Assembly (NCBI GenBank): GCA_019118765.1
Contig: DWYI01000041.1
Coordinates: forward strand, 1-45,644
Direction: 5' to 3'
Length of the DNA stretch: 45,644 nt
DNA from: Candidatus Allofournierella merdavium
Lineage (GTDB): Bacteria; Bacillota; Clostridia; Oscillospirales; Ruminococcaceae
The notes under the pieces were generated by a model, which saw only the letters and a list, made by a program, of their open reading frames with translations, was not told where the DNA came from and made no database searches. The position numbers and the translations under genes were made by a program. Below, in pieces: positions 11,999-20,853 of this stretch. Within the stretch, counting starts at the first letter, position 1, and every line of letters begins with the position of its first letter.

Positions 11999-12379
11999 GA
12001 TTCCTTCCTTCCTTTTCCGGCCGTTGATTTTCCGCGCAAGGCACATGGCGGAAAGTTTGTTCTGCAAGACAGTATACAACATCTCCGGCCATCGCAGGAG
12101 CAAATTTCACAAACGGTCGTTTTTTCATCGCAAGCAGCAGATTGATTAAAAATAATCGTCTGAAATGCCCAAAAACTTGGCAAAAAGTTGTGCGTTCCCA
12201 CAAGAGTTGCGGGAACAAAAACCAGGGCGTCAGGGCGCCGCCGGCGGTTTCTCACAGTGGGGTGTCAGAACCTCACCGGCTGACAAGGGGCACAGCAAAA
12301 AAATGCCCCCGGCCGAGCCGGGGGTCCTGACGACGCGCGTTGCACAGTCCGCGCCCCGCTCCGGGGCGGCGGGCTGTTT
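11999..12379. other. 381-bp intergenic region
   Basis: It holds the terminator of the second MATE gene (12297-12324), a GC-rich hairpin next to it, and a possible minus-strand -10 (TATACT, 12071-12076) for the gtrA-like gene without a good -35. I see no gene. Confidence 0.5.
12297..12324 (-). terminator. Terminator of the second MATE gene
   Basis: On the minus strand an 8-bp GC stem (CCCCCGGC/GCCGGGGG, 3-base loop) is followed by CA and seven T's. Confidence 0.8.
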
Positions 12380-13732
12380 TTACACAGCGGCTTGCCGGCC
12401 GCGCCGCCGGATGACGGCGAAGGCCGCGAGGCAGATCAGCACCGACACCAGCGAGCCCGCCGCTGTGGCAAGGCCCATGGGGAACAGGGTGTCGGGGAAC
12501 AGGGTGGAGGTGAGGTATACCCCGGGCACCCGCATCAGTGCGATGGCCAGGATGTTGTGCAGAAAGGAGAGTTCCGACCGGCCGCAGGCGCAGAAGTAAC
12601 CGCCGAAGCTGAAGTGGATGCCGGCGAACACACAGTCCCAGATGTAGCCCCGCAGGTATTGGCCGCCCATCCGGATCACCTCCGCGCCGTCCGCCGCGCC
12701 GCGGTCGGTGAACAGCGCCACGATGGGTTCCGCCGAAAACTGGATGACGAAGGAGGCCGCCAGGCCGAACCCCGCCGCGATGGCGATGGCGTAGCCCAGG
12801 GTCCGCAGTGCCCGGTCGGGCTTGCCGGCGCCGATGTTCTGCGCCCCCAGCGCCGAGACGGAGGACAGCATGGACGAGGGCACCAGAAAGAGGAAGCTGA
12901 TGATCTTCTCCACAATGCCCACCGCCGCCGCGTCGGTCAGGCCCCGCCGGTTGGCGATGATGGTGATGAGGATGAAGGCGATCTGGATGAGACCGTCCTG
13001 CAGGGCGATGGGCACGCCGATGGAAAGGATGCGGCCCATCACCGGCCGGGCGGGGCGGAAATCCTGCTTTTTCAGCGGGATGCTCCTGCGCCGGAGGATG
13101 ACCGTCAGCGCGATGGCCACGCTGAGCGCCTGGGACAGGGTGGTGCCCAGCGCCGCGCCGGCAGGGCCAATGTCCAGCACCCCCATGAACAGGTAGTCCA
13201 GGGCGATGTTGGCCGCGCAGGCCACGGCGATGAAGTACATGGGGCTGCGGCTGTCGCCCATGCCGCGGAAGACGGAACTGATGATGTTGTAGGCGGTGAT
13301 GAAGGGAACGCCCGCAAAACAGATGGACAGATAGGCGGCGGTGCCTTCCACCGCCTCGGCGGGGGTGGACATCACCGCCACGATGGGCCGCACCAGGGCC
13401 TGCAGCAGCGCCATGCAGACCACCGACACCCCCATGAACAGCACGGCGGTGTTGCCCGTGACCCGGGCGGCCAGGCGCCGGTCGCCGCCGCCCACCGCCT
13501 GCCCGATGCTCACGGTGGTGCCCATGGCCAGGCCCACGATCATCACCGTGAGCATGTGCATCACCTGGGAACCCACAGATACGGCGGTGATGTCCGCCAC
13601 GCTGCCGAACTGGCCGATGATGAACAGGTCGGCCATGCCGTAAAGGGTCTGGAGAAAATAAGAGAGAAGGTAGGGCAGGGCAAACAGCGCCAGATTGCCG
13701 AATACGCTGCCGGTGGTCAGATTTTTTTCCAT
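12380..13732 (-). CDS. MATE-family efflux transporter
   Basis: A 450-residue, twelve-helix exporter of the MATE type, a paralogue of the transporter at 195-1562. The N-terminal motif (QTLYGMADLFIIGQFGS) and the repeat in the second half are intact. The start at 13732 (MEKNLTTGS) is favoured by a GAGGTGGAG site and by alignment with the family; the open frame continues 61 codons upstream through the promoter. It is a single-gene unit with its own promoter and terminator. No regulator is adjacent and the substrate is unknown. Confidence 0.9.
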   Translation of the reverse strand: MEKNLTTGSVFGNLALFALPYLLSYFLQTLYGMADLFIIGQFGSVADITAVSVGSQVMHMLTVMIVGLAMGTTVSIGQAVGGGDRRLAARVTGNTAVLFMGVSVVCMALLQALVRPIVAVMSTPAEAVEGTAAYLSICFAGVPFITAYNIISSVFRGMGDSRSPMYFIAVACAANIALDYLFMGVLDIGPAGAALGTTLSQALSVAIALTVILRRRSIPLKKQDFRPARPVMGRILSIGVPIALQDGLIQIAFILITIIANRRGLTDAAAVGIVEKIISFLFLVPSSMLSSVSALGAQNIGAGKPDRALRTLGYAIAIAAGFGLAASFVIQFSAEPIVALFTDRGAADGAEVIRMGGQYLRGYIWDCVFAGIHFSFGGYFCACGRSELSFLHNILAIALMRVPGVYLTSTLFPDTLFPMGLATAAGSLVSVLICLAAFAVIRRRGRQAAV

Positions 13733-13772
13733 GGATGGGCTCCACCTCGTTGTGACATGGTTATATTTATAG

Positions 13773-13801
13773 ATTAAACGCCACAATCGCCGCCGAGTCA
13801 A
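13773..13801 (-). promoter_or_regulatory. Promoter of the second MATE gene
   Basis: On the minus strand: TTGACT (13796-13801), 17 bases, TTTAAT (13773-13778), about 40 bases upstream of the start. Confidence 0.65.
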
Positions 13802-13859
13802 GATGTTTTCGCCCGCCGCGCCGGGGAACCGGGAAAAGACGGGCCCTGCACGGCGGGCG

Positions 13860-13899
13860 AAAAAGACCCGGGCCGGCGGCAGTTTTGCCGTCGGCCCGG
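13860..13899 (-). terminator. Terminator of the DUF436-yggS operon
   Basis: On the minus strand a 14-bp GC-rich stem with one mismatch is followed by GTC and five T's. Confidence 0.75.
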
Positions 13900-13926
13900 A
13901 GTTGTTTTGGCGCAAGGGGCTGCCGC

Positions 13927-14652
13927 TTACCCCCGCGGGCCGTAGTCCCGGGGGCCGTAGATGGCGGTGCCGATGCGCACGATGGTGGCGCCCTCCCGGA
14001 TGGCGGCCTCAAAATCGCCGCTCATGCCCATGGAGAGGGTGTCCGGCAGGGCGGTGGCGTAGTGCTGTTCCTGCAGGCGGGTCAGCAGCCGCCGCATCCC
14101 GGCAAAAAACGCCCGGGTCTCGTCGGGGGCGGCCCCGGCGGGCGGAATGGCCATCAGGCCCCGCAGCCGCAGGTGCGCCGCCGCCTCGGCGGCCTCCGCC
14201 AGCGCCCACAGCCCCTCGGGCGAAACGCCGCTCTTGCTGGCCTCCGCGCCGATGTTGACCTCGATCAGGATGTCCTGGGTCAGCCCCAGCCGGCCGGCGG
14301 CGGCGTCCACCTTGCGCAGCAGGTGTTCGCTGTCCACGCTCTCGATCATGGCGGCGCGGCCCACCACCTTGTTCACCTTGTTGGTCTGCAGATGGCCGAT
14401 GAAGTGCCCCGGCTTGCCCAGGTACGCCCCGGCGTCGCTTTTCTCCACCAGTTCCTGCACATGGTTCTCGCCGAACAGGTCGATGTCCAGTCCGGCGCTC
14501 TCCCGCACCTCTTCCACCGTGCGGGTCTTGCAGGCGGCGCACAGCAGCACCTGGGCCGGGTCGCGGCCGGCGGCGCGGGCGGCCTGCGCCATGCGGGCGC
14601 GGATGCTGGCCACCGCCTGCGCCATCTGCTCCTTTGTCGCTTGAGTCGCCAT
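13927..14652 (-). CDS. yggS: YggS/PROSC-family pyridoxal phosphate homeostasis protein
   Basis: A 241-residue single-domain PLP-binding TIM barrel of the alanine racemase fold. The family has no known catalysis and buffers PLP and amino-acid pools. The PLP lysine is in AACKTR near residue 42. The motifs FGENHVQELVEK, HFIGHLQTNK and the C-terminal SMGMSGDFEAAI and IVRIGTAIYG are all present. The start at 14652 follows GAAAGAGG. It is the second gene of a unit with the DUF436 gene, 36 bases behind it. Confidence 0.93.
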   Translation of the reverse strand: MATQATKEQMAQAVASIRARMAQAARAAGRDPAQVLLCAACKTRTVEEVRESAGLDIDLFGENHVQELVEKSDAGAYLGKPGHFIGHLQTNKVNKVVGRAAMIESVDSEHLLRKVDAAAGRLGLTQDILIEVNIGAEASKSGVSPEGLWALAEAAEAAAHLRLRGLMAIPPAGAAPDETRAFFAGMRRLLTRLQEQHYATALPDTLSMGMSGDFEAAIREGATIVRIGTAIYGPRDYGPRG

Positions 14653-14688
14653 TGAAAAAACCTCTTTCCCACTGCCCGAAAGGGCGAT

Positions 14689-15246
14689 TCACATCGTTTG
14701 ATAGACCGCGCGCTCGCCGCCGATGTATTTGGGCCGGCAGCGGGCGCACAGAAAATGGGCCTTGCCGATGTGGTCAAAGGACAGGCGCACCGGCACGGCC
14801 ACCCGCCGCAGATGCATCCCGATCAGGGTGCCGCCGATGTCCAGCCCCGCCCCGGCGCGGATCTCCTCCACCAGCACCGGGTCGGAAAAGGCCTGCCAGC
14901 AGTTGGTGGCCCAGCTGCCGCCGGCATGGGGCTGGGGCACGGCGTTGACCTCCTCGTAGCCGTATTGGTCGGCCGCCGCCCGCTCCAGCACGATGGCCCG
15001 GTTCAAGTGCTCGCAGCACTGGGCGGCAAGCCACAGCCCCCGCGCCCGCACGGCGGGCAGCACGCCCTCCAGCACCGCCCGGGCCGCCTCCATGCTGCTG
15101 TCTTTTCCGATGTGGCCGCCCACGATCTCGCTGCTGGAGCAGCCCACCACAAAGATGTCGCCGGGTTTCAGGCCGGCCGCGTCCAGCAGCTCCTCCGTCG
15201 CCTGCCGCGCCTGGCGGGCGATCTCGCTCAACGTTTCCTGCTGCAT
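14689..15246 (-). CDS. DUF436 / TIGR01440 (YwlG, UPF0340) family protein
   Basis: A protein of about 185 residues that matches the widely conserved Bacillota family UPF0340. Motifs are GCSSSEIVGGHIGK near residue 36, AAQCCEHLNRA near 75 and GLDIGGTLIGMHL near 135. The biochemical role of the family is not established. The ATG at 15246 is chosen because AAAGGGGG lies 7 bases upstream, and that site is inside the frame of the earlier ATG at 15267. It is co-transcribed with yggS from a good promoter. Confidence 0.88.
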   Translation of the reverse strand: MQQETLSEIARQARQATEELLDAAGLKPGDIFVVGCSSSEIVGGHIGKDSSMEAARAVLEGVLPAVRARGLWLAAQCCEHLNRAIVLERAAADQYGYEEVNAVPQPHAGGSWATNCWQAFSDPVLVEEIRAGAGLDIGGTLIGMHLRRVAVPVRLSFDHIGKAHFLCARCRPKYIGGERAVYQTM

Positions 15247-15327
15247 GCAAATGCCCCCTTTTGGCAAATCGCGTTTCCCACAATATCCCTCCGGGCGGCC
15301 GCGGCCGCCCTCTCTTTCGGTGATTAC

Positions 15328-15356
15328 AGCATAGCATCGGCGGCGGGGCGTGTCAA
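15328..15356 (-). promoter_or_regulatory. Promoter of the DUF436-yggS operon
   Basis: On the minus strand: TTGACA (15351-15356), 17 bases, TATGCT (15328-15333). The leader contains an 18-bp GC palindrome (15293-15310). Confidence 0.75.
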
Positions 15357-15507
15357 ATCAGCGCCCCGCCGCGGCCGGCGCTTTGGGGCGTGTTCCCGCG
15401 GGTCACGGAGGGGGACATATGCCAAAAGGGCCTGCCACACCGGGTGACACCGCTGATTACTGGCAAAACGGATAAAAAACGGGAGCCAAAGTTGTACATT
15501 TTTTAAC

Positions 15508-15537
15508 TTGTATTATAACGTCATATTATGTTATTAT
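15508..15537 (+). promoter_or_regulatory. Promoter with GntR-type operator, first catabolic operon
   Basis: TTGTAT (15508-15513), 18 bases, TATTAT (15532-15537). The 12-bp near-palindrome TATAACGTCATA (15514-15525) fills the spacer, so a bound repressor would block polymerase. An identical 12-mer lies in the spacer of the promoter at 25456-25484. The rest of 15247-15581 holds only this promoter and the divergent one. Confidence 0.75.
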
Positions 15538-15581
15538 GGGCTCAGAAAATCTACCACAAGGGAAAGGTGAGGGTCATTGGC

Positions 15582-17138
15582 ATGAAAGAACGTCAGAAAT
15601 GTCTTGTGCTTCTCTCGAAGAACGTGTTCACGGCCACCGGCGAGGCGCCCTTCGACGGCTTTGTGGCGGTGGAGGGCAACCGCATCGTGGCGGTGGGGCC
15701 CCGGGCCGAAGCCGGCGAATGGGTGGACAAAGCCACGCAGGTGCTGGAACTGGGCGACCGCGTGGTGACGCCCGGCTTTGTGGACGTGCACACCTTCTTC
15801 ACCGGCTGGGCGCTGCTGAGCCTGGGCGCGGATTTTTCCGGTGTGAAAACCGACGCGGAGGGCGTGGCCGCGCTGCGGGAGTATGAAAAGACGGCCCCCG
15901 CGGGCACGGCGCTGTTCGGGCACAGCTGGCAGCCGGACGGCTTTGAGGTGACCGACGAGGCCCTTTTGGACAAGACCTGGCCGGACAAACCGGTGGTGGT
16001 GTTCACCGCCGACCGGGGCACCTGCTGGATGAACCGGGCCGCCCGGGAGCGCTACGGCTTCGGGCCGGAAAAGTGCTACGCCGAGATGACCTGGAAGATG
16101 ATCCGGGAATATCTCCAGCTGCCCGGCATGAAGGAAAAGTATAAGGAATATATGCAGATGCTCAACGCGCGGGGCGTCACCACCATCAAGGAGATGACCT
16201 TCGACACCTACTACGGCTTTGCCGACAAGATGGAGGAGCTGGAGCGGGAGGACGCGCTGACCGTGCGCGTCTCGATGATGAGCCAGCCGGTGGGCGAGGG
16301 CATCAACATCGAGCACGGCAAGGCCATGTGCCGGCGCTTCACCGGGCCCTTTGTGTCCTTCTCCGGCTACAACCGCATGACCGACCGCTCCATCCCGTCC
16401 TCCATGGCGGAACTCATCGAGCCCTACAAGTCCCATCCGGGCATGACCAACACCGTGCCGGTGGAGTGGGACCTCATCGAGCGGGAGACCCATCTGGCGG
16501 ACGAAAACGGCTTCCGCTACTCCCTGCACTGCCAGGGCGACGGCGCCATCCGGCACACGGTGGCCCTGTTTGATTCCTGCCAGAAGGACGAAAACGGCAA
16601 GCTCAAGCACCGCCATGCCATCACCGACCTGGAGTATTCCAATCCCGCCGACCTGGAAAAGTTCGGCGCGCTGGGCGGCATCGTGGAGGTGTATGCCCAG
16701 ATTCAGTCGCTGGACAACAAGCAGGACGTGATGGACATGATCGCGGCCCAGCTGGGCGGCGACCGGGGCAGGAACTACTGGAACCGCCGCAAGATGTGGG
16801 ATTCCGGCCTGGTGGTCTCCTGCGGCACCGACCTGCCCCTGCTCATCCCCAACATCCCCGAGGCCATCTATTGCGGTGTGGGCGGCCATTTTGCCGACGG
16901 CGGCACCTACAACGAGCAGAACATGCTCACGGTGCCCGAGATGCTCACCGCCTGGACCCGCAACGGCCAGTACAACTGCTTCAACGAGGACCGGCTGGGT
17001 ACGCTGGAGGCCGGCAAGCTGGCGGACATCGCCGTGCTGGGCGCGGACGTGTTCACCCTGCCCAATGAACAGGTGAAGGACGTGAAGGTGGTGCTCACCA
17101 TTTCGGACGGGCGCATCGTGTACGACGCGCTGCAATAA
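15582..17138 (+). CDS. YtcJ-like amidohydrolase (amidohydrolase family 3)
   Basis: A 518-residue hydrolase of the metal-dependent amidohydrolase superfamily, where YtcJ-type enzymes cleave C-N bonds of amides, carbamates or formamides. It has the N-terminal beta domain, the strand-1 motif TPGFVDVH, HCQGDGAIRH with H316, and a late CGTD. The usual strand-1 HxH reads H70-T-F72, so one metal-binding histidine is absent. Of two ATGs, 15582 has AAGGTGAGG about 9 bases upstream; the earlier one lies in the promoter. It heads the long operon and is followed after 35 bases by the first isomerase. In this setting it may free an amine or acyl group from a conjugate before sugar breakdown. Confidence 0.85.
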   Translation: MKERQKCLVLLSKNVFTATGEAPFDGFVAVEGNRIVAVGPRAEAGEWVDKATQVLELGDRVVTPGFVDVHTFFTGWALLSLGADFSGVKTDAEGVAALREYEKTAPAGTALFGHSWQPDGFEVTDEALLDKTWPDKPVVVFTADRGTCWMNRAARERYGFGPEKCYAEMTWKMIREYLQLPGMKEKYKEYMQMLNARGVTTIKEMTFDTYYGFADKMEELEREDALTVRVSMMSQPVGEGINIEHGKAMCRRFTGPFVSFSGYNRMTDRSIPSSMAELIEPYKSHPGMTNTVPVEWDLIERETHLADENGFRYSLHCQGDGAIRHTVALFDSCQKDENGKLKHRHAITDLEYSNPADLEKFGALGGIVEVYAQIQSLDNKQDVMDMIAAQLGGDRGRNYWNRRKMWDSGLVVSCGTDLPLLIPNIPEAIYCGVGGHFADGGTYNEQNMLTVPEMLTAWTRNGQYNCFNEDRLGTLEAGKLADIAVLGADVFTLPNEQVKDVKVVLTISDGRIVYDALQ

Positions 17139-17173
17139 AACCGCATCTTCAACGCTGGTAAAAGGAGGGCTTT

Positions 17174-18010
17174 ATGGCACACATCAAACGGGAGCAACTC
17201 GCGGCCATCGGCATCCACTATGTCTACTACCCGCTGGACTACATGCTGGATTCCCAGGCCAAAGCCGGGTACAAGACCATTGAGCTGCTGGGCATGGCGC
17301 CTCATTACCTTATGGACGAGACCTGGTATCAGGACCCGGCGGAAGTTCGCAAAAAGGTGGAGGATCGGGGCATGACCATCGGCTGCTTCACCCCCGAGTG
17401 CGCGGTCTACTACTACACCATGAACGCCCCGGAGGGCGGCTTCCACGACCGCAGCATGGAGTACTTCAAGCGGGGCATCGAGGCGGCGGAGAAGATGGGC
17501 GCCAAAAAACTGCTGACCAACTGCATCGGCGCGCCCTTCGACGAGGAGTACGACCGGGCCTACGACCGGGCGGTGCGCAGCCTGCGGGAGCTGTCCAAAA
17601 CCGCCGCCGACCACGGCGTGACCATCGCGGTGGAGACGGTGCGCCCGGAGGAGAGCCGGGTGGTCATCACCCTGCCGGAACTGGTGCGGCTGCTGAAGGA
17701 CGTGGACAGCCCCTGGGTGAAGGCCGGGCTGGACACGGTGGCCATGGGCGTGGCGGGCGAGACGCCCCGCCAGTGGTTCGAGACCCTGGGCAAGGACATC
17801 GTGCACACCCATTTCATCGACGGCCGGCCCTATGCGCACCTGGTGTGGGGCGACGGGCTGTATCCGCTGGAAAAGTACCTGAACGTGCTCAACGAGTTCG
17901 GCTATGAGGGCCTGCTGGGGCAGGAGATCACCGACGGGCGCTATTTTGACGACCCGGCGGCGGCCGACGCGCGCAACTTCCAGGCGTTTGAGCCGTTCTT
18001 TGAGAACTGA
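17174..18010 (+). CDS. Sugar isomerase/epimerase, TIM barrel (FrlC-like), copy 1
   Basis: A 278-residue enzyme of the xylose-isomerase-like (AP endonuclease 2) superfamily. Likely metal ligands are E154 (VETVRPEES), D187 (GLDTVAMG), H213 (HTHFIDG) and E251 (GQEITDG), the pattern of ketose 3-epimerases such as FrlC and tagatose epimerase. AAAAGGAGG precedes ATG 17174. It lies 14 bases before a paralogue that shares the motifs IHYV, PEES, MGVAGE, HFIDG, LVWGDG and GQEITDGRYF. In frl operons FrlC converts psicose-amine to fructose-amine conjugates, and a similar job is plausible here. Confidence 0.88.
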   Translation: MAHIKREQLAAIGIHYVYYPLDYMLDSQAKAGYKTIELLGMAPHYLMDETWYQDPAEVRKKVEDRGMTIGCFTPECAVYYYTMNAPEGGFHDRSMEYFKRGIEAAEKMGAKKLLTNCIGAPFDEEYDRAYDRAVRSLRELSKTAADHGVTIAVETVRPEESRVVITLPELVRLLKDVDSPWVKAGLDTVAMGVAGETPRQWFETLGKDIVHTHFIDGRPYAHLVWGDGLYPLEKYLNVLNEFGYEGLLGQEITDGRYFDDPAAADARNFQAFEPFFEN

Positions 18011-18024
18011 AAGGGGGAGATGAG

Positions 18025-18867
18025 ATGGCGACGCCGAAACTCCGCCGCGAACAGGTGGCGGGCATGAACATCCACTATGTGAACTATTCGCTGGACTATT
18101 TTCTCGACGCGCAGCAGCGCATCGGCTTCAAGACCATCGAGTTGTGGTGCGCGGCTCCCCATGTGTGGCTGGACCACATGCGCTACTACGACGCGAAGGA
18201 GATCCGCCGCAAGATCGAGAGCCGCGGCCTGGCCGTGCATGTGCTCACCCCGGAAAACTGCACCTATCCCTACCAGTTCGCGGCCAAGGAGCCGGAGCAC
18301 GTCCGCCGCTCCTTTGGCTACTTCTCCAACGGCATCCGCCTGGCGGCCGAGCTGGGCTGCGAGTACATGGAGGTGAACTCCGGCTGGGGCTACTGGAACG
18401 AGGACAAGCAAGAGGCCTGGAAGCGCAGCGCGGAGATGCTGCACCGCCTGGCCGAAGTGGCCCGTGAGAACAACGTCACCCTGGTGATGGAGTCCATCCG
18501 GCCGGAGGAGAGCCAGCTGGTGATCGACCTGCCCGCGGCGCAGCGGATGCTGCGGGAGGTGGACCACCCCAACCTCAAGGCGATGGTGGACACCTGCGCC
18601 ATGGGCGTGGCGGGCGAGAGCCTGGAGGACTGGTTCGCGGCGCTGGGCCCCGACATCCGGCACATGCACTTCATCGACGGCACGCCCTACGGCCATCTGG
18701 TGTGGGGCGACGGCAACCACCATCTCGGCCGGTTCATCGAGACCCTCAACCGGCACGGCTACGAGGGGTACCTGGGCCAGGAGATCACCGACGGCCGGTA
18801 CTTCATGGACCCCGCGGCGGCGGATCTGCGCAACATGAAAAACTTCGAGCGATACATCGAAGATTGA
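18025..18867 (+). CDS. Sugar isomerase/epimerase, TIM barrel (FrlC-like), copy 2
   Basis: A 280-residue paralogue of the preceding gene with the same fold and ligands: E156, D189, H215 and E253. The barrel core is conserved, but the stretch around residues 40-90 and 115-130 differs (e.g. NSGWGYWNEDKQ here), which should change the pocket. GGGGGAGATG precedes the start. Tandem retention suggests two related substrates or two consecutive steps rather than redundancy. Confidence 0.88.
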   Translation: MATPKLRREQVAGMNIHYVNYSLDYFLDAQQRIGFKTIELWCAAPHVWLDHMRYYDAKEIRRKIESRGLAVHVLTPENCTYPYQFAAKEPEHVRRSFGYFSNGIRLAAELGCEYMEVNSGWGYWNEDKQEAWKRSAEMLHRLAEVARENNVTLVMESIRPEESQLVIDLPAAQRMLREVDHPNLKAMVDTCAMGVAGESLEDWFAALGPDIRHMHFIDGTPYGHLVWGDGNHHLGRFIETLNRHGYEGYLGQEITDGRYFMDPAAADLRNMKNFERYIED

Positions 18868-18906
18868 GTTTTTCAAATTATACCCACTGCAAAAGGAGAC
18901 AAAGTC

Positions 18907-19875
18907 ATGAAAGCAAGCGAAGTTATCAAAAAAATTCTGGCCGAGCACGGTGAGATCACCGAGGTGTACTGGGTGGCCTGCGGCGGCAGTTTGATCGACC
19001 TGTACCCCTCCCACTTCATGCTGACGGTGGAGAGCGCCAAGACCTCCTCCGGCTGGCACACCGCCAAGGAGTTCCTGGTGGCCACCCCCAAGAAGCTGGG
19101 CAAGCACAGCCTGGTGGTGATGTGCAGCCACTCCGGCAACACCAAGGAGGCGGTGGACTCCGCCATCCTGGCCCACGAGCGGGGCGCGGCGGTGGTCACC
19201 CTCACCGACAACGCCGGCTCCAAGGCGGACGACCCCCGCTTCATCACCTGGGTGTACCCCTGGGGCGACGGTGTGCCCACCGCCGAGGTGCCGCTGGGCA
19301 TCTGCCCGATGCTGGTGGCCGAGCTGCTGCGCGCCCAGGAGGGCTTTGACAAGTACGACGCGCTGGTGAAGGGCATCGCCCAGATGGACGACATCATCGC
19401 CAAGGCCAAGGTGAAGGTGAACGCGGAACTGGGCGAAAAGTTCGCCGACCTGTGCGAGAAGAACAAGTTCTTCTACATCCTGGGTTCCGGCGCCAACTTC
19501 AGCCAGACCTACGGTTTCGCCATCTGCAGCCTGATGGAGATGCAGTGGCAGAACTGCTGCTACATCCACTCCGGCGAGTACTTCCACGGCCCCTTCGAGT
19601 GCACCGAGCCCGGCGTGTTCTACTTCCTGCAGATGGGCTCCTCCTCCGCCCGGGTGATGGACGAGCGGGCGCTGGCCTTCCTCAAGACCCACACCGATCA
19701 GCTGATGGTGCTGGACGCGCTGGAATACGGCATGGGCGAAGTGGACGAGGGCGTGCGCGCCTATCTGGAGCCGGCGCTGTTCTACGCCATGAACGTGGAA
19801 CTGCGGGCCGCCCGGGGCAAGCGCTTTGACCACTCCCCCGAGATCCGCCGCTACATGGGCATCGAACAGTATTGA
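18907..19875 (+). CDS. SIS-domain deglycase, FrlB-like
   Basis: A 322-residue protein with two sugar isomerase (SIS) domains. The phosphosugar loop SHSGNTKE is at 74-81 and HSGEYFHGPFE at 221-231, and the protein ends RRYMGIEQY. As I remember it, E. coli FrlB has the matching pieces SGEFRHGPLE and a C-terminus of RRYYGGLVEY. FrlB and FraB split 6-phosphofructosyl-amino acids into glucose 6-phosphate and the amino acid. It is therefore a probable deglycase for a phosphorylated Amadori-type compound. The start ATG follows AAAAGGAG. It sits directly before a kinase gene, as in frl operons. The amine partner cannot be read from the sequence. Confidence 0.85.
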   Translation: MKASEVIKKILAEHGEITEVYWVACGGSLIDLYPSHFMLTVESAKTSSGWHTAKEFLVATPKKLGKHSLVVMCSHSGNTKEAVDSAILAHERGAAVVTLTDNAGSKADDPRFITWVYPWGDGVPTAEVPLGICPMLVAELLRAQEGFDKYDALVKGIAQMDDIIAKAKVKVNAELGEKFADLCEKNKFFYILGSGANFSQTYGFAICSLMEMQWQNCCYIHSGEYFHGPFECTEPGVFYFLQMGSSSARVMDERALAFLKTHTDQLMVLDALEYGMGEVDEGVRAYLEPALFYAMNVELRAARGKRFDHSPEIRRYMGIEQY

Positions 19876-19896
19876 TTTGAAAAGGAGCGAGAAACG

Positions 19897-20760
19897 ATGG
19901 CATATCAGGTGAAAGTGCTGGGCTTCGGCGACAACGTCGTGGACAAATACGAGCACATCAAGACCATGTACCCCGGCGGCAACGCGGTGAACTTTGCCGT
20001 GTTTGCCAAAAAGCTGGGCGCGGAGCGCAGCGCCTACATGGGCATCTTCGGGTCGGACAAAGAGGCCGAGCACGTCATCGCCTCCCTGCAGGAGGAGGGC
20101 GTGGAGCTGGTGAAGTGCAAACAGGTCATCGGCGAGAACGGCGCGGCCCGGGTGACGGTGAACCCTGAAAACGGCGACCGCATCTTCCTGGGCTCCAACG
20201 AGGGCGGCATCCGCGGCGATATGCTCTACGCGCTGGACCGCTTCTCCCTGGAATATGTGAAGGGCTTCGACCTGGTGCACTCCGGCAACTACTGCTTCAC
20301 CGAGCGGGAACTGCCCAAGATCAAGGCGGCGGGCGTGCCCATCAGCTTCGACTTCTCCGACGATTCCACCGACGAGTACTACGAGCGCATCGCCCCGCTG
20401 GTGGACTACGCCTTCATGTCCTGCAGCGACATCTCCAAGGAGGAGACCTATGAAAAGCTGAAGAAGGTGGCGGCCCTGGGCCCCAAATTCGTCTGCGCCT
20501 CCCGCGGGGACGAGGGCTGCATCGCCTACGACGGCAAGGAATTCTATGTGCAGGGCATCAAGCCCGTGGCCAATATGGTGGACACCATGGCCGCCGGCGA
20601 CAGCCTGCTCACCGCCTTCCTGGTGAACTACCTGGCCCGCCAGAAGGAGGGCAAGGGCGGCCCGGAGGCCATCCGGGAGAGCCTGGACCTGGCGGCGGGC
20701 TTTGCCGCCAACACCTGCGGCCTGGCGGGCAGCTGGGGCCACGGCAAGGTCTACGAATAA
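19897..20760 (+). CDS. PfkB-family sugar kinase, FrlD-like, copy 1
   Basis: A 287-residue ribokinase-fold kinase. The N-terminal FGDNVVDKY...YPGGNAVNFAVF closely follows the FrlD (fructoselysine 6-kinase) pattern of GDN-VD-Y and GGNAVN. The C-terminal PfkB signature is DTMAAGDS, with catalytic base D235; the usual GAGD reads AAGD. The lid region DRIFLGSNEGGI is present. It is preceded by AAAAGGAG, 21 bases after the deglycase. The likely reaction is ATP-dependent 6-phosphorylation of an imported sugar-amine conjugate, making the substrate for the neighbouring SIS enzyme. Confidence 0.87.
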   Translation: MAYQVKVLGFGDNVVDKYEHIKTMYPGGNAVNFAVFAKKLGAERSAYMGIFGSDKEAEHVIASLQEEGVELVKCKQVIGENGAARVTVNPENGDRIFLGSNEGGIRGDMLYALDRFSLEYVKGFDLVHSGNYCFTERELPKIKAAGVPISFDFSDDSTDEYYERIAPLVDYAFMSCSDISKEETYEKLKKVAALGPKFVCASRGDEGCIAYDGKEFYVQGIKPVANMVDTMAAGDSLLTAFLVNYLARQKEGKGGPEAIRESLDLAAGFAANTCGLAGSWGHGKVYE

Positions 20761-20786
20761 CTGAAAAAGCACCGGCTTGTTGTCAG

Positions 20787-20819
20787 CAAAGCGGGAGCGG
20801 CGCTGCCGCTCCCGCTTTG
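20787..20819 (+). terminator. Hairpin between the two kinase genes
   Basis: A perfect 15-bp stem (CAAAGCGGGAGCGGC with its complement) and a 3-base loop, without a T-run. It may act as a partial terminator or an mRNA-stability element dividing the long operon. Confidence 0.5.
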
Positions 20820-20853
20820 TGCGATCCATATGATCAAAAGGAGGAAGATCCGG

